Source: Yinghuangia sp045039925 (lineage in GTDB: Bacteria; Actinomycetota; Actinomycetes; Streptomycetales; Streptomycetaceae). Taken from it: a stretch of 64,000 nucleotides of DNA. Both the position numbers and the translations under genes were made by a program. A model generated the notes under the pieces. The model saw nothing but the letters and a program-made list of their open reading frames with translations, was not told the DNA's origin and did not search any database. This document shows, piece by piece, positions 25,799 through 33,108 of the stretch; the first letter of the stretch is position 1; the number at the start of each line of letters is the position of its first letter. The stretch covers positions 5,766,001 to 5,830,000 of the forward strand of contig CP108400.1 in the NCBI GenBank assembly GCA_045039925.1. The letters are read 5' to 3'.

Positions 25799-27430
25799 CT
25801 ATAGCGCTATCCGGTTAACACCCACAACGCTCTCACCAGCTGGCCCGTGCGGCGGCTTGATCGACTTCGCCGTCTTGGGAGAATCCTGGGAGAGAAACGT
25901 GTTTTCCCATCTCTTGGGAGAGTGCCGCGGCGCCGACGGTGCCCCGTGGACTGCGGCGACGCTCTCGTGCCACCACTCCTCAAGCACGCGCAGTCGAAGC
26001 TGGCGCATCTCCGGCGTCGGGTGGATGTACACCCCGTCCATGCCGCGCTCGCGCGCGTGCCCCAGGCTCTCGCGCCGCATCACGTCCTGCACCCCGCACT
26101 GCTCCTGCCGTGTGTCGTTCGCGTGGCGGCACCCGTGCAGCTCCAGGCCCGGCAGGATCGGTTCGAGCGCGGCGTCGCCCGGGGCCGGCATCCCGATCCG
26201 GAGCAGCGCGTCGGCGGCCACGACCGTTCCGCTGCCGCGGCCGCGCCGGATCACCGCAACACCGCGGTCCGCCAGGTGGGCGACGGCGCGCTGCGCCGTG
26301 CCCACCGCGATGCCGTACTCCGCCGCCAACTCCTTCAGCGTGGGCAAGCGTTGGCCTGGCACCACTTCCCCCTGACTGATCCGGAGTTCCAGCGCATCGG
26401 CGAGCCGCCGCCACTCCGGCTTCCTCGGCGCCGGCCGCCCGTCGCACAGCGGCCGCAGGACCTCGGACCAGTTCGCCCGCCACCACCACCGGCCCGATGG
26501 CGAGGTGAAGAGATACGGGTGCGGGCACGACTTCATGTACGCGCGCAGCAGCTCGACGAGGAACGGCGGCACGTCGACCTCGCGGATGCCCGCCTCCGAC
26601 TTCGGGCGGCCCAGCTCCAGGACGGACTTGCCGGAGCGGTCCTCCTGCCGGACCGTGTACTCCTTCAGCTCGCCCTTGTCGGCGTCGACGATCACCACAT
26701 GCCGCGTGACCGCAACGCCGGCGATCCGGTCGACCCGCACGATCAAGCAGTTGTCGCGGTGCAACGCCCCGAGTTCGCCGTAACGCAACCCGAGCCACGT
26801 CGCGCAGATCACCATCAGTCGCTCGGTGTCGTTGCGGGCCCGGTCGGCGACGCGGAGGGCCTGCTCGCCTGTAGGGACGACCTTGTGCTTTCCGGCCGTC
26901 TTCTTGCCACGGCGATTGATCGGCGTCCCCTTGGGGCGAGGCGCCGGGGTCCAGCGTCGGCCCGCGACCAGGTTGTATCCGATCAGCTTCTTGTCGACGG
27001 CCCCAGTAAGGATCCCGGACATCAGGGTGATCGCGTCGCGGACGACACCGCGGTCGTAGTCACACGAGTTCGCCCACTGCTCGACGTCGAACCAGGTGAT
27101 CGCGCTGAGCGCGGACTCGCCCCACCGCGGCAAAAGGAGCTTGTCGAGAAGGAACCAGCGGCGCTCGACGGTCCGCGGCTCCTTGGGCTTGGCAGCCATC
27201 CACGCTTCGGCCCACGCACCGAACTCCTTGAGACCTTCACGCGGGTCGGTGTACGGAACTTCGACGGCGCGAATTCTCGCCTCTTCATCGCGCGCCGCGT
27301 TCGTTGCGTCCGTCTTTGTTCGAAATTTTTCGGGAAGCGTGCCGAAGGTACCGTCAAGCTTTTTGTACCGAGCACGAAAATAGCGATTCTTACCCTTGCC
27401 GCGTCCTTCGGCAAACCCCAAGTTCCTCAC
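25799..27430 (-). CDS. int: Tyrosine-recombinase integrase with an inserted GntR winged helix
   Basis: 543-residue phage integrase. An arm-binding N-terminus (residues 1-60) and SAM-like core-binding domain (65-160) precede the catalytic domain: Arg216 in WLGLRYGEL, Lys277 in GRPKSE, then HGCRH (His432, Arg435), LGH (His458) and the nucleophile Tyr468 in VYIHP. Between Lys277 and His432 sits an extra module, residues about 338-403, that reads as a complete GntR-type winged helix (RLADALELRISQGEVVPGQ, LPTLKELAAEYGIAVGTAQ, RGRGSGTVV). It starts at GTG with weak RBS. The last codons cross the att core into host DNA, so the tail in this lysogen differs from that in free phage. Confidence 0.88.
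   Translation of the reverse strand: MRNLGFAEGRGKGKNRYFRARYKKLDGTFGTLPEKFRTKTDATNAARDEEARIRAVEVPYTDPREGLKEFGAWAEAWMAAKPKEPRTVERRWFLLDKLLLPRWGESALSAITWFDVEQWANSCDYDRGVVRDAITLMSGILTGAVDKKLIGYNLVAGRRWTPAPRPKGTPINRRGKKTAGKHKVVPTGEQALRVADRARNDTERLMVICATWLGLRYGELGALHRDNCLIVRVDRIAGVAVTRHVVIVDADKGELKEYTVRQEDRSGKSVLELGRPKSEAGIREVDVPPFLVELLRAYMKSCPHPYLFTSPSGRWWWRANWSEVLRPLCDGRPAPRKPEWRRLADALELRISQGEVVPGQRLPTLKELAAEYGIAVGTAQRAVAHLADRGVAVIRRGRGSGTVVAADALLRIGMPAPGDAALEPILPGLELHGCRHANDTRQEQCGVQDVMRRESLGHARERGMDGVYIHPTPEMRQLRLRVLEEWWHESVAAVHGAPSAPRHSPKRWENTFLSQDSPKTAKSIKPPHGPAGESVVGVNRIAL
25811..25821. other. Left attachment core (attL)
   Basis: CCGGTTAACAC, identical to 63939-63949. It lies inside the last codons of the integrase gene and next to a CGGAT...ATCCG inverted repeat (25795-25814). 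The HpaI-type GTTAAC sequence is rare in this GC-rich DNA, making chance identity at both ends unlikely. Confidence 0.65.
25875..25893. repeat. Left integrase arm-type repeat
   Basis: TTGGGAGAATCCTGGGAGA matches 63849-63867 at 17 of 19 positions in the same orientation, 53 bp inside the left core. A third partial TTGGGAGA lies at 25914-25921. The arrangement (tandem TGGGAGA motifs near each core) fits integrase or excisionase arm sites. These bases also encode the integrase C-terminus. Confidence 0.5.
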
Positions 27431-27505
27431 CTCGCGAAGAGAAGAAGGGCGTGGCTGGGGACGCCGCGATACGCAACGCGGTCGCGGCGCCCCGATCCAG
27501 GACGG

Positions 27506-27724
27506 TCAGCAGCCAGCGATGGATACGAGCTTGCCCAGGTCAAGCAACTCGCCGCGCGCAAGGATGGGCGACAGGTCCGCGTTCAAGCCTGCCTGCAAGT
27601 CCTTCGCGTCGTCCTCGGTGATCAATTTCTCCAAAATAAAGATCACCAGGTCCTTATCGCTGACGTCGACCACAATGCGAGCCCCACCCTCGATGTGCGG
27701 CACGCGAAACACGTGGACCAGCAC
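27506..27724 (-). CDS. Small prophage protein upstream of integrase, unknown
   Basis: 72-residue protein with a beta-strand start (ARIVVDVSDKDLVIFILEKL) and a short Leu-rich C-terminus. It starts at GTG with AGGGGG 7 nt upstream. It precedes the integrase on the same strand by 75 bp, so the two may be co-transcribed. It has lower GC than its neighbours. No domain was recognised; a role in integration control is only a guess from position. Confidence 0.5.
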   Translation of the reverse strand: MLVHVFRVPHIEGGARIVVDVSDKDLVIFILEKLITEDDAKDLQAGLNADLSPILARGELLDLGKLVSIAGC

Positions 27725-27864
27725 ATGGCCCCCTACATGACATTCGGAGCGGCCGATGCCAGGAGATCAATTTGACCACAGAATCGCCTGGACGGGCACC
27801 GAACGGTCAGATGTTGCTCAACTACTTTCTGTTTATGGTGATCACGAAGCGTTAATTGGCGGCG

Positions 27865-28374
27865 CTAATCCGTCACATCCCGCGTGGGCAGGCCGCGTAG
27901 CTTCCGCTCGGCCTGCACCCACTTGTCGAGCGCGTGCTGCATCCGGGCGGGGTTGACCGTCCGGGCGTCGTCGGCCTTGAGGACGACGACGAGCCGCACG
28001 CCGGCCGCATCGTCCGAGAGGTCCAGTACAGCGGTCTCGACGACATCCCCCGTCGCCAGTTCCTGTGCAATGCGCAGTGGCATCCCGCGCGCGAACTGGT
28101 CGCGCGGTGAGGCTGAGGCCGCCGGTTCGGTCCGCTCGATCGCTGGCGCGTCGCCGCCCGCGAGGATCTCCTCGACGGTTCCCGCCGGCCAGCCGAGCAC
28201 CCGCTCGAGCACCAGCACGGACGACGGGATGCGGACGTACTTCCTGCCGCCTTCGATGGCCTGCACCGTGGAGCGTCCGAGGTTGGCTAGGTCGGCGAGT
28301 TCTTCCTGAGTCCACCCGTGAGCATTTCGCGCCGCAGCCACCGCGAGCCCGAGTCGTACCCAGTCCCGTGTCAT
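27865..28374 (-). CDS. XRE-family repressor, likely lysogeny regulator
   Basis: 169-residue protein with an N-terminal Cro/C1-type helix-turn-helix (ARNAHGWTQEELADLANLG, RSTVQAIEGGRKYVRI) and a C-terminal half with a predicted alpha/beta dimerisation region (TAVLDLSDDAAGVRLVVVL). The ATG at 28374 was preferred over a longer frame because it starts directly before the HTH. A perfect 7-3-7 palindrome 11-27 bp upstream suggests autoregulation. It is divergent from the XRE-excisionase fusion, so this intergenic region is probably the lysis-lysogeny switch. Confidence 0.75.
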   Translation of the reverse strand: MTRDWVRLGLAVAAARNAHGWTQEELADLANLGRSTVQAIEGGRKYVRIPSSVLVLERVLGWPAGTVEEILAGGDAPAIERTEPAASASPRDQFARGMPLRIAQELATGDVVETAVLDLSDDAAGVRLVVVLKADDARTVNPARMQHALDKWVQAERKLRGLPTRDVTD

Positions 28375-28384
28375 GGGCCCATGA

Positions 28385-28401
28385 TGCCTGACTATCAGGC
28401 A
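28385..28401. promoter_or_regulatory. Palindromic operator candidate upstream of the repressor
   Basis: TGCCTGA-CTA-TCAGGCA, perfect 7-bp arms, 11 bp before the repressor ATG. Its location fits autorepression. Confidence 0.5.
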
Positions 28402-28509
28402 ACACGCAGGCACGGTTCACGCCATTTGACCAGCGGTTGAGCTTCATCAGGGTTGATCGTGAAGCTACCGTTCGCCCCCTTGTGCGCCGGGTGCGCCCCC
28501 TGGCGTGCC

Positions 28510-28531
28510 CTGGCGCCAGGATGGCGCCAGG
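28510..28531. repeat. Tandem TGGCGCCAGG motifs in the divergent switch region
   Basis: CTGGCGCCAG palindrome followed one base later by a second TGGCGCCAGG, midway between the two divergent regulators. A weaker relative (CTGGCGTGCC) lies just upstream. Possible operator pair. Confidence 0.35.
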
Positions 28532-28589
28532 CTCAGGCTCGTGATGCTTGGGAAGCACGCCAATGAAGCTTGAGAAGTAAGCGAATGGC

Positions 28590-28618
28590 TTGCGAATGGT
28601 GAGCCGGGGGCTTACCTT
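28590..28618 (+). promoter_or_regulatory. Promoter of the rightward early operon, leaderless
   Basis: TTGCGA (28590-28595), 17-bp spacer, TACCTT (28613-28618), then only 7 nt to the ATG at 28626 with no Shine-Dalgarno. GGCTTG...CAAGCC arms flank it (28587 and 28618 areas) and could host a regulator. Confidence 0.5.
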
Positions 28619-28625
28619 CAAGCCT

Positions 28626-29060
28626 ATGCAGCTCCATGGTCAGGCGATTCGAGGCATCCGTGAGGCCCGCGGAATAAGCGGGCGTCGACTGGCGCAAGCG
28701 ATCGGCGTCACGCCGGCCTATGTATCGCGCCTGGAGCGCGGGCTGGTCGGCGCGAGCGAAGAAACCGCCGCGCTGATCGCCGAGTTCTTGGACATTCCGG
28801 ACGACGCCATCCGAGCAGGAGGAGATATGGCGATCGCCACCGGCGCCTCACCGCCCGAAGAGGACACCCGGTTGTACACACCCGACGAGGCCGCGCTGCG
28901 GCTCCGCGTCACGAAGGACTGGCTCATCAAGCGCGTCCGCAGGGGCGAGGCCCCGCACACGCGCGTCGGCCGGCAGGTGTTGTTCTCCGCCGGCAACCTG
29001 CGCGCGTTCATCGCGATGCGCGAGGTGCAGCCCTCGGCGCGCGGTCGACGCGCGGCCTGA
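28626..29060 (+). CDS. XRE-excisionase fusion, first gene of early operon
   Basis: 144-residue protein made of two DNA-binding modules. Residues 1-55 are a Cro/C1-type HTH (RGIREARGISGRRLAQAIG, VTPAYVSRLERGL). Residues 80-135 are a MerR/excisionase-type winged helix (LYTPDEAALRLRVTKDWLI, KRVRRGEAPHTRVGRQVLF). The first module could repress the switch and the second could bend att DNA as an Xis. The ATG at 28626 was chosen because a -10 box sits 7 nt upstream; a longer in-frame start at 28590 is unlikely. It opens the rightward gene run. Confidence 0.75.
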   Translation: MQLHGQAIRGIREARGISGRRLAQAIGVTPAYVSRLERGLVGASEETAALIAEFLDIPDDAIRAGGDMAIATGASPPEEDTRLYTPDEAALRLRVTKDWLIKRVRRGEAPHTRVGRQVLFSAGNLRAFIAMREVQPSARGRRAA

Positions 29061-29149
29061 CAGACGCAGGTACGGGCGCGGGTCGCCTCATCTGCCGAGA
29101 CCAGGCGACCCGCCGCCCCCACCGCACCCATACACAGAGAGGTGGAGAC

Positions 29150-30178
29150 ATGCCCAACCATAAGCGGCCGAGACTCCTCGCCAGAGCGGCGGCCAAGGTG
29201 ATCGCGCGGCACAACGCCGCGCCGCTCCCGCCCGCTGTCCCGGCCGAGCAGCCGGCCGACTCCCGCACCCAGTTGACGGCCGCGCTCGACGCGATCGCCG
29301 TCCTGGACGCCGACCCCGCAGCGTCGGCGGTGTGCACCTGGACGCTCAGTACCGGCCCCGCCGAGGCCGGCGACCTCGTACTCAGCGGCCACCTGCACGT
29401 AGCCAGCCCCGACGCCGACGAGGCGTCTCGGGCGCTGCTTGCCGCGCTGGCGGACGCCTACGGCGGCACCACGACCGAGGACACCCGACCGCTCAACTCC
29501 GGAAGGGTGGCTGTCCACGCCCGGTTCCAGGTCTGCGGCGTGGGTGCCGAGGTGTGGGCGCACGTGCAGCCGCGGATCCCGTGCGGCACCTGCGGAGCGC
29601 TGTGTCCCGACGACTCGTCGACGGCGTACGTCTCGGACGGGACGCGAGCCTGCCCGCCCTGCGCCGCCGAGATCGTGGCCGAGGCCGCCGACGCGGGCGA
29701 CCAGGAGCACGACCAGGACGACGCAGTCGAGGCGACGAAGGCCACCCCGCAGCCGCGGGGCGGGGTCACGTCGCCGGCCACGTCGGACCGGGCGGCGTTC
29801 GTCGCGAAGTGGGTCCCGGTCCTGCGCGACCTGGTCGCGGGTTCCGACGGCGGGTGGGACCCGCTGCGCGCCCGCGTAGAGCTGATCGCCCGGTACCCGA
29901 GCGCGGTCATGGTCTTGGCCGACACCGATGCGCAGCTGCTCGACCTGCTGCACGTCCTCACGGCCGAGGGCACCCTCGCCCGCGACGACACCGCGGACCA
30001 CCTGCGGTGGACGATCGCACCGCCGCCCGCGCCGGTCGACCAGGACGACCAGGACGGGTGTGCCAGCGAGTTCGTCGACGGGTCGTGGACGTTCTGCGGC
30101 TGCCCGGCGTGCGCCGAGCGTGAGGACGACGCCCACGAGCACGCGGCCGAGACGGGCAGCGAGGTGCCGACGTGGTGA
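29150..30178 (+). CDS. Early prophage protein with Cys clusters, unknown
   Basis: 342-residue protein of no recognised family. Two likely zinc sites are visible: CGTCGALC with ACPPCA (about residues 143-177) and FCGCPACAE near the C-terminus. The N-terminal third contains a beta-rich region with LTAALDAIAVLDADP and HVASPDADEASRALLAALADAY. The segment FVAKWVPVLRDLVAGSDGG to WTIAPP looks helical. ATG with GAGAGGTGGAG upstream. Its stop overlaps the next gene's GTG, so it is translationally coupled to the following small genes. Confidence 0.6.
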   Translation: MPNHKRPRLLARAAAKVIARHNAAPLPPAVPAEQPADSRTQLTAALDAIAVLDADPAASAVCTWTLSTGPAEAGDLVLSGHLHVASPDADEASRALLAALADAYGGTTTEDTRPLNSGRVAVHARFQVCGVGAEVWAHVQPRIPCGTCGALCPDDSSTAYVSDGTRACPPCAAEIVAEAADAGDQEHDQDDAVEATKATPQPRGGVTSPATSDRAAFVAKWVPVLRDLVAGSDGGWDPLRARVELIARYPSAVMVLADTDAQLLDLLHVLTAEGTLARDDTADHLRWTIAPPPAPVDQDDQDGCASEFVDGSWTFCGCPACAEREDDAHEHAAETGSEVPTW

Positions 30179-30558
30179 CGCCCGCGCAGGGGATCACCCT
30201 GGCGCAGTGGTGCCGCGTCTGGACCGACTCGCGAAGGGCGGACCCGTCGCAGCTGACCGTCCGCATGAACGCCTTTCACCTGAGGACGCGGATCCTCCCG
30301 TACCTGGGGTACCTGCCGCTGACCGCGATCACGCCGCACGTCCTCAGGCTGCACGCGGCGGTCCGGATCGACATCGGTATCCCGGTCGGGAGCGTCGCCG
30401 CCGAGATGCGGCTGCTCGCGCGGGTCCTGGCCGCGGCGGTCGACGCCGGGCACCTCACCGACAACCCCGCTATCGCCGTGCACGAGCCGGTCACCGTGCC
30501 CGGACCGCGGCCCGGGGACGTGCCGGACATCCTCGACCCCGCCGGCGGTGCGCGGTGA
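30175..30558 (+). CDS. Stand-alone integrase core-binding (SAM-like) domain protein
   Basis: 127-residue protein whose sequence resembles only the N-terminal SAM-like DNA-binding domain of tyrosine recombinases: TLAQWCRVWTDSRRADPSQ, then RTRILPYLGYLPLTAITP and MRLLARVLAAAVDAGHLTDN. No catalytic domain follows. It could compete with or assist the integrase, or be a relic. It starts at GTG overlapping the previous stop and ends overlapping the next GTG, so it sits tightly in the early operon. Confidence 0.6.
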   Translation: MTPAQGITLAQWCRVWTDSRRADPSQLTVRMNAFHLRTRILPYLGYLPLTAITPHVLRLHAAVRIDIGIPVGSVAAEMRLLARVLAAAVDAGHLTDNPAIAVHEPVTVPGPRPGDVPDILDPAGGAR

Positions 30559-30851
30559 GCCGCGGCAGGGCGAACCCGCCGAACGCCGCGTCGAAGCCGT
30601 GGAACGAGGGCCTGACCGGGCCCCGCCCGGACAAGCCGCCGGTCCCGCTGACCGAGGCCTGCCCCACCGACGGCTGCGGGATCCCCGAGGACGTCCTCGA
30701 CGAGGGCGACCCCACCGTGTGGGGCTGGATCCTCGTCCGCGTCAACGGGTCGGCCCTGGAAGGCCGGTGGTTCTGCTCGGCGTCGTGCGCGTCCGCCGGC
30801 ACGGCGCGCGCGCAGCTGCGCATGCGCCCGGACGGCGGTGCCGAGTGCTGA
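30555..30851 (+). CDS. Small Cys-containing early protein, unknown
   Basis: 98-residue protein with a basic N-terminus and probable zinc ligands in ACPTDGCGIP and RWFCSASCASAG. It overlaps the preceding stop by GTGA. Resembles small zinc-ribbon proteins frequent in actinophage early regions; function unknown. Confidence 0.55.
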   Translation: MSRGRANPPNAASKPWNEGLTGPRPDKPPVPLTEACPTDGCGIPEDVLDEGDPTVWGWILVRVNGSALEGRWFCSASCASAGTARAQLRMRPDGGAEC

Positions 30852-30864
30852 TGGGCATCACGCA

Positions 30865-30893
30865 GGCCGCCACCCCGATCCGGGGTGGCGGCC
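30865..30893. terminator. Strong hairpin within the early operon
   Basis: Perfect 13-bp stem GGCCGCCACCCCG with ATC loop. No T-tract. It lies in the 144-bp interval between small genes, where an ATG-initiated frame stays open but then merges into other coding frames; it may attenuate transcription or mark the end of a unit. Confidence 0.5.
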
Positions 30894-30995
30894 CCCGCCG
30901 CCACCTGCTCCGCCCTGTCCCGCCGACCCTCGGGGACCTGCTGTCCGCCGACTGGCCCGGCCCCCTTGACCACCCGCCTGTGAGGTACCGCCGCC

Positions 30996-31208
30996 GTGTT
31001 CTTGCTGATGACGGCGATCGCCGGATGGACGCTCGCCGCGGTCGCGTACGCGCCGTACCTGGTGGTGCTGCACGCCTCGCACACCGCGTGCTCCCGATGC
31101 GGGTCCACGCAGCTGCGGCCCGCGTACGCCGCACCGTGGGACACCGTCGCGGCGCGATCGGGCGGGCAGTTACCGCCGTCGGCTCCCTGGCCACCGTCGC
31201 GGGGCTGA
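30996..31208 (+). CDS. Small membrane protein with CxxC, unknown
   Basis: 70-residue protein with one N-terminal transmembrane helix (MTAIAGWTLAAVAYAPYLVV) and ACSRCG just after it. GTG start with GAGGT 10 nt upstream. Third-position GC is high up to the overlap with the next gene, and a TTA codon lies near its end in that overlap. A longer frame in another register also covers this stretch, but its translation here is Arg-rich and looks like a shadow. Confidence 0.45.
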   Translation: MFLLMTAIAGWTLAAVAYAPYLVVLHASHTACSRCGSTQLRPAYAAPWDTVAARSGGQLPPSAPWPPSRG

Positions 31209-31408
31209 CCGCGGTCGCGAGCCCGGACGCCCGGTACATCGCGTTCTGGCTCGTCTTCATCCCGACCTGCGCGGTCGCGGTGACGTCCCTGCTGCTGGTC
31301 CTCGGCGGCCTGGCCGTCGACGCCGTCGCCGCGCGCGTCACCCGAGGCCGGGCTTTCCGCACCACCGACCCCACCCCGCCGCACCGCACGCACCGGAGGT
31401 CCGCATGA
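31136..31408 (+). CDS. Small two-helix membrane protein, unknown
   Basis: 90-residue protein with two hydrophobic segments (VTAVGSLATVAGLTAVA and FWLVFIPTCAVAVTSLLLVL) and a basic tail. Third codon positions are strongly GC-biased throughout, supporting translation. The GTG start is the best in-frame choice inside the end of the previous gene; an upstream ATG at 30851 in the same frame would give a 185-residue form. Stop overlaps the next ATG (ATGA). Confidence 0.5.
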   Translation: MGHRRGAIGRAVTAVGSLATVAGLTAVASPDARYIAFWLVFIPTCAVAVTSLLLVLGGLAVDAVAARVTRGRAFRTTDPTPPHRTHRRSA

Positions 31409-31833
31409 TCCGTGTCCGCCGCTGGCTGTACGAGATCAGCCTGTGCGTCATCACCCGCAGGTCGCTCGACGACCTGCGCGCACGGCTCCACGTCGCCGAG
31501 GCCCGGGTCGTCGACCTGGAGCTGGCCCTCGACCACGTCGACAAGGGCGGCGCCCTCGACGAGATCGAACAACTGCGCGAACGCCTGGACCGGCTGACCC
31601 GCGAGCCCCGCAACCAGGTCCTGCTCGAGATGCAGGACCGCCTCGACGCGTACCAGCGTGCCGACGAGGCCCGCGACGCCGTGTCCTACGCCGAGACGTA
31701 CGACCACATCGCCGCCGAGTGGGAGCGCCGCAAGGACGACCCGCCCACCGTGCTCCCGCCGAACCCGGCGGCGACCACGGGGCAACTGGCCGCGCTGCAC
31801 TTCATGAACTTCCACACCGAGGAACGCACCTGA
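31405..31833 (+). CDS. Coiled-coil early protein, unknown
   Basis: 142-residue, strongly charged helical protein. A long heptad-like stretch (LRARLHVAEARVVDLELAL, EIEQLRERLDRLTREP) suggests a coiled-coil dimer. ATG with GGAGGT 6 nt upstream and ATGA overlap with the preceding gene. No known domain. Confidence 0.6.
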   Translation: MIRVRRWLYEISLCVITRRSLDDLRARLHVAEARVVDLELALDHVDKGGALDEIEQLRERLDRLTREPRNQVLLEMQDRLDAYQRADEARDAVSYAETYDHIAAEWERRKDDPPTVLPPNPAATTGQLAALHFMNFHTEERT

Positions 31834-32027
31834 CCGTAGGCGCGGCGGCCCTGGTCGAGGGCGACCTGCCGACCACGCCCGGCCTGCACCTGCGCTGCGC
31901 TGCACCGTCCCGGCCTGCGTCGGCGGCGGTGCGGTGCAGCCGGTGCGACCGGGTGTGGGCCGCCGCCGGCGACGCCGCGGTGCGCGCGCTGCTGGCGATG
32001 TGGCCCGGCCACAGGAAGGAGTGCCTG

Positions 32028-32474
32028 ATGACCGTCAGAGCCTGCGACGGCTGCCGAAAGCACCGCCCCCGTGAGGAGTTCGACGACGGCGCGGCGGTGT
32101 GCCGGGCGTGCGCCGTGCGCCGCGAGAAGAACCGCGCCGCCTACGCCGGCCGCGTCGAGAAGAGGCGCGCGGCAGCCCTGAAGCGGGTCACGCCCGACAT
32201 GCGCGTGCGCCGCCGCCCCGCCCCGGGGTGGGAGACGCGTGCCCGCTGCACCCCGGCCGACGCCGCCGAGTTCGACGGCGACGGCACCCCCGAGGGCCGT
32301 GCGCTGTGCGCGGCGTGTCCGGTCGCCCGCTCCTGCCTCGAGGACGCCCTCGAAACCAACCCCGACCCCGAGCAGCAGGTCGGGTACCAGGGCCGCCGCA
32401 AGCCCGACCAGCGCGCGGACATCCTCTACGCCCGCACCGCCCCCGCCTACCGCCTGCTGCCCGAGGCGTCCTGA
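32028..32474 (+). CDS. WhiB-like iron-sulfur protein with N-terminal zinc finger
   Basis: 148-residue protein. The C-terminal half has the Wbl cluster ligands: Cys in ARCTPADAAEF and the CAACPVARSC motif, followed by a degenerate GYQGRRKPDQR in place of the usual GVWGG turn. The N-terminal 35 residues add a separate zinc-finger-like part (ACDGCRKHRPREEFDDG, CRACA). Actinophage Wbl proteins can antagonise host WhiB regulators. ATG with AGGAAGGAG upstream. The same frame is open and coding-like from 31830 (including CSRCDRVW), but only a CTG could start it. Confidence 0.7.
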   Translation: MTVRACDGCRKHRPREEFDDGAAVCRACAVRREKNRAAYAGRVEKRRAAALKRVTPDMRVRRRPAPGWETRARCTPADAAEFDGDGTPEGRALCAACPVARSCLEDALETNPDPEQQVGYQGRRKPDQRADILYARTAPAYRLLPEAS

Positions 32475-32475
32475 C

Positions 32476-33039
32476 ATGACCGCCGAGGACGCGGTGTGGG
32501 CGGACGTCGTGGCCCGGTACGGCGGCCGGTGCGGCTGCGGGGGGCAGTGCGGCGCGTCGCACCGCACGACCGGTCAGCGCTGCCCGCGCCTGCACTACGG
32601 CGACGGCAGCGCCGACGCGCGGCTCCTGGTCGTCCCCATCGACCCGCACGCCGACACCGCGGGCCGCTCCTCCACCTTGCTCATGGCCATCTGCCAGCCG
32701 TGCCATGCCGGTTGGCGCCGCGACCTCGCGCGCGCCGACCGCGCGGCCGCCCTCGACGACGCGGACCAGCTGGACCTGTTCGGCGATCCGCCGTGCACCA
32801 CGCCGCCCTGCTCCGACCGCGACGAGACCGAGGCCACCATGCCCACCGTCACCATCCCCGCGCCCGTCAGCGCCCTCGACTCCATCCGGCTGTCCGACGC
32901 GCTCACCGCCGCCCACAACGCCGGGATCCACCTGCACATCGCGCCGAACCGTTTCGTGATGTGGGACCCGGCCCGGCATCGGTACGTCGCGGTCGCCGGC
33001 CTGACCGTGCCCCCGGACGACACCTACACCAACGCCTGA
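32476..33039 (+). CDS. Early protein with HNH-like zinc region, unknown
   Basis: 187-residue protein. The N-terminal half has Cys/His groups CGCGGQCGASH, CPRLHYGD and AICQPCHAGW, arranged like the zinc scaffold of an HNH-type fold, though the catalytic His-Asn pair is not obvious. The C-terminal half (TIPAPVSALDSIRLSDALTAA) looks like a separate domain that may have been joined. It begins two bases after the WhiB-like stop region. Function unknown. Confidence 0.5.
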   Translation: MTAEDAVWADVVARYGGRCGCGGQCGASHRTTGQRCPRLHYGDGSADARLLVVPIDPHADTAGRSSTLLMAICQPCHAGWRRDLARADRAAALDDADQLDLFGDPPCTTPPCSDRDETEATMPTVTIPAPVSALDSIRLSDALTAAHNAGIHLHIAPNRFVMWDPARHRYVAVAGLTVPPDDTYTNA

Positions 33040-33108
33040 CCACCCCGCGCCGGGTGCCCGGCCGCGCCCCCCGCGGGCGGGCACCCGCCCCTCCACGAAC
33101 GGACCACG

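Noticed and set aside
30851..31408. Single 185-codon reading of the early membrane region
   Set aside because: Its middle reads as an Arg-rich shadow of another frame with a good GTG/RBS and a transmembrane helix; two overlapping small genes fit better.
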